From: Firmicutes bacterium UBA7510
Lineage (GTDB): Bacteria; Bacillota; Clostridia; Tissierellales; Sedimentibacteraceae
Direction of reading: 5' to 3'
Length of the DNA stretch: 64,000 bases
NCBI GenBank assembly: GCA_002479485.1
Contig: DLNM01000032.1
Coordinates: 1-64,000, forward strand
The translations under genes were made by a program, and so were the position numbers. The notes beneath the pieces were generated by a model. It had not been told where the DNA came from and searched no databases. It saw only the letters and a list, made by a program, of their open reading frames with translations. The first letter of the stretch is position 1, and each line of letters begins with the position of its first letter. This document shows, one piece after another, positions 60,026-64,000 of this stretch.

Positions 60026-60147
60026 TATGTTTTTTAAGATAATTATTATTTAGTTAAAAAACTTTACTGTAGAACCGATTATGGAATAATCAATCATTAA
60101 TAATCATATTATTTAGAATACATAGCTTGTTTCTTGGAGGAATTGAT

Positions 60148-61674
60148 TTGAAAGAAAATATAATTAAAGGAACAATTATACTTACTATTACAACTATAAT
60201 AATTCGTACTATTGGATTTGTTTTTAGAATATATTTAGCTAACGCTATTGGAGCAGAAGGAATAGGGTTATATCAGCTTATTATGGCATTTTACATGCTT
60301 ACTGTAACGCTGGCTACCTCTGGTATTAGTGTTGCTGTTTCTAGGATAGTTGCAGAGGAAATAGCAAAAAATAAATATCAAAATGCTAAAAAAGCTCTAA
60401 AACTATCTCTTATTATATCCTTGATAACAAGTGGTATTGCAACTGTAGTGTTATTTTTCGGAGCAGAACCAGTTAGTATATATATACTTAAGGACGCAAG
60501 AGCAATCCTTCCTCTAAAATATCTTGCTCCTAGCCTTCCATTGCTGGCATTTTCAGCCTGCTACAGGGGATATTTTTTCGCTGTCAGAGATGTAGTAAAG
60601 CCAACAACTGCACAAGTGCTTGAACAAATTGTTAGAATTTTTGTAACTGTCTATCTAATAAAATCAATAAGAGTAGACAATATCATATATGCATGCTCTG
60701 CTGCAACTATTGGTATGACAGCAGGGGAATTGATATCTTACATTTATATTGTATTTTTATATTACATTGACAAAAAATATAAATCAAAAAAACAAAACAC
60801 AGACAAAATATTATTTAACATGTTATATATCAGTATACCTGTAGCCGGTACCTCTTATTTAAACTCTGCTTTGAGACTTCTTGAAAATGCACTTATTCCT
60901 ATAAAGTTAGTTGCTTCAGGTATGGAAGTTTCATCTGCTATGAGTATTTACGGAATGATAAAGGGTATGGTACTTCCAATACTATTTTTCCCTACATCAT
61001 TTTTGTCGTCTTTAGCAACAATGCTTTTACCTTCATTATCAAGTGCTAATGTCAATAACAATGAAAAGCATATAACTTATACTCTGTCTAAGGTACTTCA
61101 TTTTACATCCATATCAGGAATATTAGTAGTTAGCTTGTTTATGCTATTTCCATATGAGCTTGGCAACGCATTATATAATAGCACAGAAGTCGGTACTTTA
61201 ATTAGAATTTTGTCTTTCTTATGTCCATTTATGTATTTAAATATGGTTGTAACATCTGTATTAAATGCACTTGGAGAACAGGTTAGTTCTTTTAAAATTA
61301 ACCTTATAGAATCAATTATAAAAATAATGATGATTTTCTTCTTAGTACCAAAATATGGGTTTACTGCTTATTTATTTGCTCTATTTATAACAACTATACT
61401 TAATACAATTCTTTATATATACAGACTGCTAAAAGTTTCTTATATTATTTTTGATATTTCTAACTGGGTATTTAAGCCCATACTAGCTGCAATAATTTCT
61501 GGGTTAATAAGTAAACTTTTATATAGTGCAATATATACTAATATATTATCATTAAATAATAGCTTAATACTCTCTATTGCTTCAATTGGTTTAATTTATT
61601 TAATATTATTATTTATTTTAAAAAGCCTTAAGCCAAGCGACTTTAATTCATTAAAAAAATCATTTAAAAGATAA
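60148..61674 (+). CDS. SpoVB/MurJ-like polysaccharide flippase
   Basis: This protein of about 508 residues has 13-14 transmembrane helices and belongs to the MOP flippase group. The N-terminus (FVFRIYLANAIGAEGIGLYQLIMAFYML, in two parts) and LLPSLSSANV are typical of SpoVB, which is needed for spore cortex synthesis; YtgP-like lipid II flippases are close relatives. It starts at TTG 60148, 7 nt after GGAGG; TTG 60127 lacks a Shine-Dalgarno. It is divergent from the trp operon. Confidence 0.85.
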   Translation: MKENIIKGTIILTITTIIIRTIGFVFRIYLANAIGAEGIGLYQLIMAFYMLTVTLATSGISVAVSRIVAEEIAKNKYQNAKKALKLSLIISLITSGIATVVLFFGAEPVSIYILKDARAILPLKYLAPSLPLLAFSACYRGYFFAVRDVVKPTTAQVLEQIVRIFVTVYLIKSIRVDNIIYACSAATIGMTAGELISYIYIVFLYYIDKKYKSKKQNTDKILFNMLYISIPVAGTSYLNSALRLLENALIPIKLVASGMEVSSAMSIYGMIKGMVLPILFFPTSFLSSLATMLLPSLSSANVNNNEKHITYTLSKVLHFTSISGILVVSLFMLFPYELGNALYNSTEVGTLIRILSFLCPFMYLNMVVTSVLNALGEQVSSFKINLIESIIKIMMIFFLVPKYGFTAYLFALFITTILNTILYIYRLLKVSYIIFDISNWVFKPILAAIISGLISKLLYSAIYTNILSLNNSLILSIASIGLIYLILLFILKSLKPSDFNSLKKSFKR

Positions 61675-61752
61675 TAATATTTAAGATTAAATTAAAATTT
61701 TGTGATATAATATGTTATAAAGCTAAATATATTATAAAAAGGTGAGGATAAA

Positions 61753-62145
61753 ATGAACTGGTTAAGGAACTTTATGATGGGAAGATACGGAGTAGATAAG
61801 CTTAATATTGCATTACTTGTATTTTCTATGATATTAACTTTTATTTCTAGTATTACAGATTTAGCTATTTTACTATATATCTCTTATATACCATTAATCT
61901 TGTGCATTTATAGAATTTTTTCCAGAAATACTAACGCTAGAATACAAGAAAACTATAAATTCCTTAAATTCTACAACCCTGCTGAAGCATGGGTAAAAAA
62001 GAAGCTTAATATAGTAAAGGGCTCGAAAACTCACAAATATTTTGAATGTCCAAATTGCAAGCAGACTGTTCGTGTGCCAAAGGGAAAAGGCAAAGTGGCT
62101 ATAACGTGCCCAAAATGCAGTACAAAATTCACTAAAAATACATAG
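61753..62145 (+). CDS. Membrane protein with C-terminal zinc ribbon
   Basis: This 130-residue protein has two transmembrane helices (about residues 20-37 and 40-55), a short linker and a C-terminal zinc ribbon with CPNC and CPKC. This layout resembles small zinc-ribbon membrane proteins of Clostridia of unknown role. GGTGAGG precedes the ATG. It is a single-gene unit ended by a terminator shared with the next, convergent gene. Confidence 0.75.
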   Translation: MNWLRNFMMGRYGVDKLNIALLVFSMILTFISSITDLAILLYISYIPLILCIYRIFSRNTNARIQENYKFLKFYNPAEAWVKKKLNIVKGSKTHKYFECPNCKQTVRVPKGKGKVAITCPKCSTKFTKNT

Positions 62146-62153
62146 TAGTATTA

Positions 62154-62182
62154 AAAGCAGATGTTCGTTACATCTGCTTTTA
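62154..62182. terminator. Bidirectional terminator between the zinc-ribbon and DUF4097 genes
   Basis: Stem AAAAGCAGATGT/ACATCTGCTTTT has a 5-nt loop and T-runs on both sides. Confidence 0.85.
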
Positions 62183-62184
62183 AA

Positions 62185-63039
62185 TTATATGTTATTAATT
62201 TTTACACTGCCGCTAGAAGTTTTAACGTTAATACTGATAGTTGGGTTATCACCAACTACACCTGAAGCCTGATTGCCTTTCTTATTATAGAATAATTGAT
62301 TATCAAAATAAGTTTTTATACTTCCACTAGATGTTTGAGCATTAAGTTTAAAGCTAGATGACGGCGGTAAGGTTATGTTAGCAGAACCACTTGAAACGCT
62401 AATATCTATATCATTATTAAGCTCATTAATTGTAGCTTTAACGCTTCCACTTGATGCACTCGCTTCTAATTTCCCAACCATATTATTTACTGTTATAGAA
62501 CCAGACGAACTAGAAAAAATGCTATCACCACAACCATTTAATACCTTTATACTTCCACTAGAAGTCTTAAATATTCTATTACCGTTGGCATTTTCCATGA
62601 ATATACTCCCACTAGATGCTTGAGCATTTATATTGTTAGCACATATATCCTTTAATTTTATACTACCGCTTTTGCTTGTTGCTTTAAAGTTTGAAAACTT
62701 AAATGATTCATCGGATTTAATGCTACCGCTAGAGGTCATAATCTCAAAATCATTTGCATAATTAGAAGGTATGTATATCTCAATCTTTCTGATTAAGTAA
62801 TTAAAGATCTTTAGCATTCTTTCGCCAGATTCTATGATTAGTTTATTATTATTAGTTGTAATGTTTGCAAGTTCCTCTTTTTCTGGTTCATAATTCATAT
62901 ATTCCTTTAGTATAACCTTATCAGAATCAACCTTATATAGATTAACAGTATCTGATGTATAGGATATAAATATATTTTTTATTTCTCTTATGTCAATTAT
63001 TTGTTCATTAACAAGCTTAGCCTCTAAATTAAATTTCAT
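62185..63039 (-). CDS. DUF4097-family beta-strand repeat protein
   Basis: This 284-residue protein has no signal peptide. Its C-terminal two thirds (about 105-284) carry eight or more repeats of about 20 residues with the motif SSGSI or SSGSV (for example QASSGSIFMENANG). They should fold as a right-handed beta-solenoid-like DUF4097 adhesin domain. Related domains occur in LiaF/LiaG-type and PspC-linked proteins, suggesting an envelope stress role, but here the neighbours give no clue. GGAGG precedes the ATG. Confidence 0.8.
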   Translation of the reverse strand: MKFNLEAKLVNEQIIDIREIKNIFISYTSDTVNLYKVDSDKVILKEYMNYEPEKEELANITTNNNKLIIESGERMLKIFNYLIRKIEIYIPSNYANDFEIMTSSGSIKSDESFKFSNFKATSKSGSIKLKDICANNINAQASSGSIFMENANGNRIFKTSSGSIKVLNGCGDSIFSSSSGSITVNNMVGKLEASASSGSVKATINELNNDIDISVSSGSANITLPPSSSFKLNAQTSSGSIKTYFDNQLFYNKKGNQASGVVGDNPTISINVKTSSGSVKINNI

Positions 63040-63096
63040 CTTATATATCCTCCTTTATTTTTCTTTATACTATCATATTTAATTGTAATAAAAAAG

Positions 63097-63142
63097 CAAG
63101 TAATGCTTTAGTTTATAATTTTTTTTACTAAAGCATTACTTG
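63097..63142 (-). terminator. Terminator of the second GH18 gene
   Basis: A perfect 16-bp stem (63097-63112 with 63127-63142) has an AT-rich loop and is followed by CTTTTTTATT on the minus strand. Confidence 0.75.
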
Positions 63143-63223
63143 AGTTTAAAATACATTAACTTTGCAACAGTTTATTTAAATACATTTATAGTAATCAAAC
63201 ATATTATACCATATATGTTTAAA

Positions 63224-64000
63224 TTAAAGATATTTTATAGTACTATAGGTGTTTTCTAGTACCAACCAATTTTGTGGAAATGGATTCATTATAGTCCAAT
63301 AAAAAATTCCACCCAAATTGTATTTATCAACCAACTTAAGCTTAGCATCTATACTCCTTGCATCTTCAAACCAAACAATATGTTCTCTTTTCTCTTCATC
63401 ATAATAATTAAAGTATGGTGATTGAGCTGTATAATCAAATTTTATTTCTGCCCCATATCTTCTTGCAATATCTACTGCTTCAGGATTTGATATAATAGTA
63501 GCTTTTGTTCCTTTTTCATATGGTAAAGTCCAGTCATAGCCATAGTTTGGTATTCCCATTAATATTTTTTGACTATCGATTTCTGTTACCGCATATTGTA
63601 AAACTCTTTCTACTTGATTAATCGGAGCTACCGCCATTGGAGGTCCTAACATAAACCCCCACTCATATGTCATAAGAAGTATTTTATCCATTATATCCCC
63701 TATGACAGCATAGTCATGGGCTTCATATAGAAGACCTTTTTGTTCTCTGCTTATTTTTGGTGCTAATGCAGCATTTATTTTATAACCCTCTGAATGTAGA
63801 ACAGTTGCTAGCTTTCTTAGAAAATCTTCAAACTTTTCCTTGTCTTCTGGATATACATACTCAAAATCTACATCTACACCGAAATATCCTTTACTTTTAA
63901 CTGTATCAAGTACGTTGTTTATTAAAACATCCTGTATATGATCATTATTTAATATTTTTTGCATTATTTCACTGCTAAAACCTCCGCCGGGTTCTAAGTT
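63224..64000 (-). CDS. GH18 peptidoglycan glycosidase, 5' end beyond the window
   Basis: The C-terminal 258 residues of a GH18 enzyme are visible; the frame is open to the window edge without a stop, so the start lies outside. The catalytic motif DVDFE, WGFMLGPPMAVAP and IPNYGYDW make it a clear paralog of the LysM-GH18 protein at 14067-15197, with the same phrases along its whole length. An N-terminal LysM is expected upstream but cannot be seen. It has its own terminator. It is presumably another cortex- or wall-lytic enzyme. Confidence 0.88.
   Translation of the reverse strand, partial: NLEPGGGFSSEIMQKILNNDHIQDVLINNVLDTVKSKGYFGVDVDFEYVYPEDKEKFEDFLRKLATVLHSEGYKINAALAPKISREQKGLLYEAHDYAVIGDIMDKILLMTYEWGFMLGPPMAVAPINQVERVLQYAVTEIDSQKILMGIPNYGYDWTLPYEKGTKATIISNPEAVDIARRYGAEIKFDYTAQSPYFNYYDEEKREHIVWFEDARSIDAKLKLVDKYNLGGIFYWTIMNPFPQNWLVLENTYSTIKYL

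Larger units (their letters stand above)
59592..60147. other. Leader/promoter region between trpE and the flippase gene
   Basis: This 556-bp gap holds the trp promoter, the T-box leader and, between the T-box terminator and trpE, two small palindromes (AATTTCTCTCAGAGAAAT near 59653-59670 and ATCTCAATTTGAGAT near 59610-59624). The part 60026-60147 holds only a divergent promoter region without recognised motifs. Confidence 0.7.

Overview
The window is AT-rich (Shine-Dalgarno GGAGG, sigma-A type promoters, T-box leaders, many intrinsic terminators) and reads as the chromosome of a low-GC, anaerobic, probably spore-forming member of the Clostridia. Pointers are a SpoVB-like flippase, SleB- and SleL/YaaH-like cortex-lytic enzymes, an SLH surface protein, the iron-sulfur L-serine dehydratase, a UGA-decoded redoxin and a TcdR/UviA-class sigma factor. 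I cannot name the genus with confidence. No prophage, IS transposase or CRISPR array is visible.

Layout. 1-1.5 kb: a cassette of a UviA/TcdR-like sigma factor, a UviB-like holin and a SleB-like wall hydrolase, with two copies of a matching promoter. 1.6-3.8 kb: NfeD-flotillin. 4-8.6 kb: XRE-TPR regulator, then dapA-dapB-dapH-aminotransferase (acetylase branch of lysine/DAP synthesis). 8.7-12.5 kb: a YkoEDC-type ECF transporter plus a DUF169 protein. 12.7-17.2 kb: HD-GYP, LysM-GH18 and a chemoreceptor. 17.3-19.5 kb: tRNA-Ser(GGA), a two-gene ThrE exporter, a DUF1858 protein and a hidden selenocysteine redoxin. 19.7-31 kb: SLH protein, radical SAM protein, HD protein, alanine/glycine symporter, CcdA-TlpA, IspE, CorA. 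31-45 kb: phosphoesterase, membrane proteins, L-serine dehydratase, chemoreceptor, GlyA, Alr, MsrA, 5-formyl-THF cyclo-ligase, S2P protease, MurF, Ddl. 45-53 kb: AraC-GGDEF and a lone GGDEF-like paralog, DUF2804, T-box-controlled TrpRS, ECF sigma/anti-sigma, MATE. 53-60 kb: complete trpEGDCFBA behind a Trp T-box. 60-64 kb: SpoVB-like flippase, zinc-ribbon protein, DUF4097 protein and a second GH18 enzyme running off the right edge.

The most unusual signals are: (1) the sigma/holin/hydrolase cassette with twin TTTACA-N15-YTGTTT promoters; (2) an unannotated glutaredoxin-like gene whose UxxC motif uses in-frame UGA followed by a bacterial SECIS-like hairpin; (3) a dispersed, modular family of palindromes between genes. 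Its members join one or two 5' hairpins either to a hairpin that carries the next gene's Shine-Dalgarno exactly 5-6 nt before the start codon, or to a terminator hairpin; (4) a roughly 390-bp multi-hairpin element at 26.76-27.15 kb; and (5) a cluster of DnaA boxes at 23.2-23.3 kb.

Several starts were moved inward from the longest frame because a Shine-Dalgarno decides them; each case is noted in its entry.
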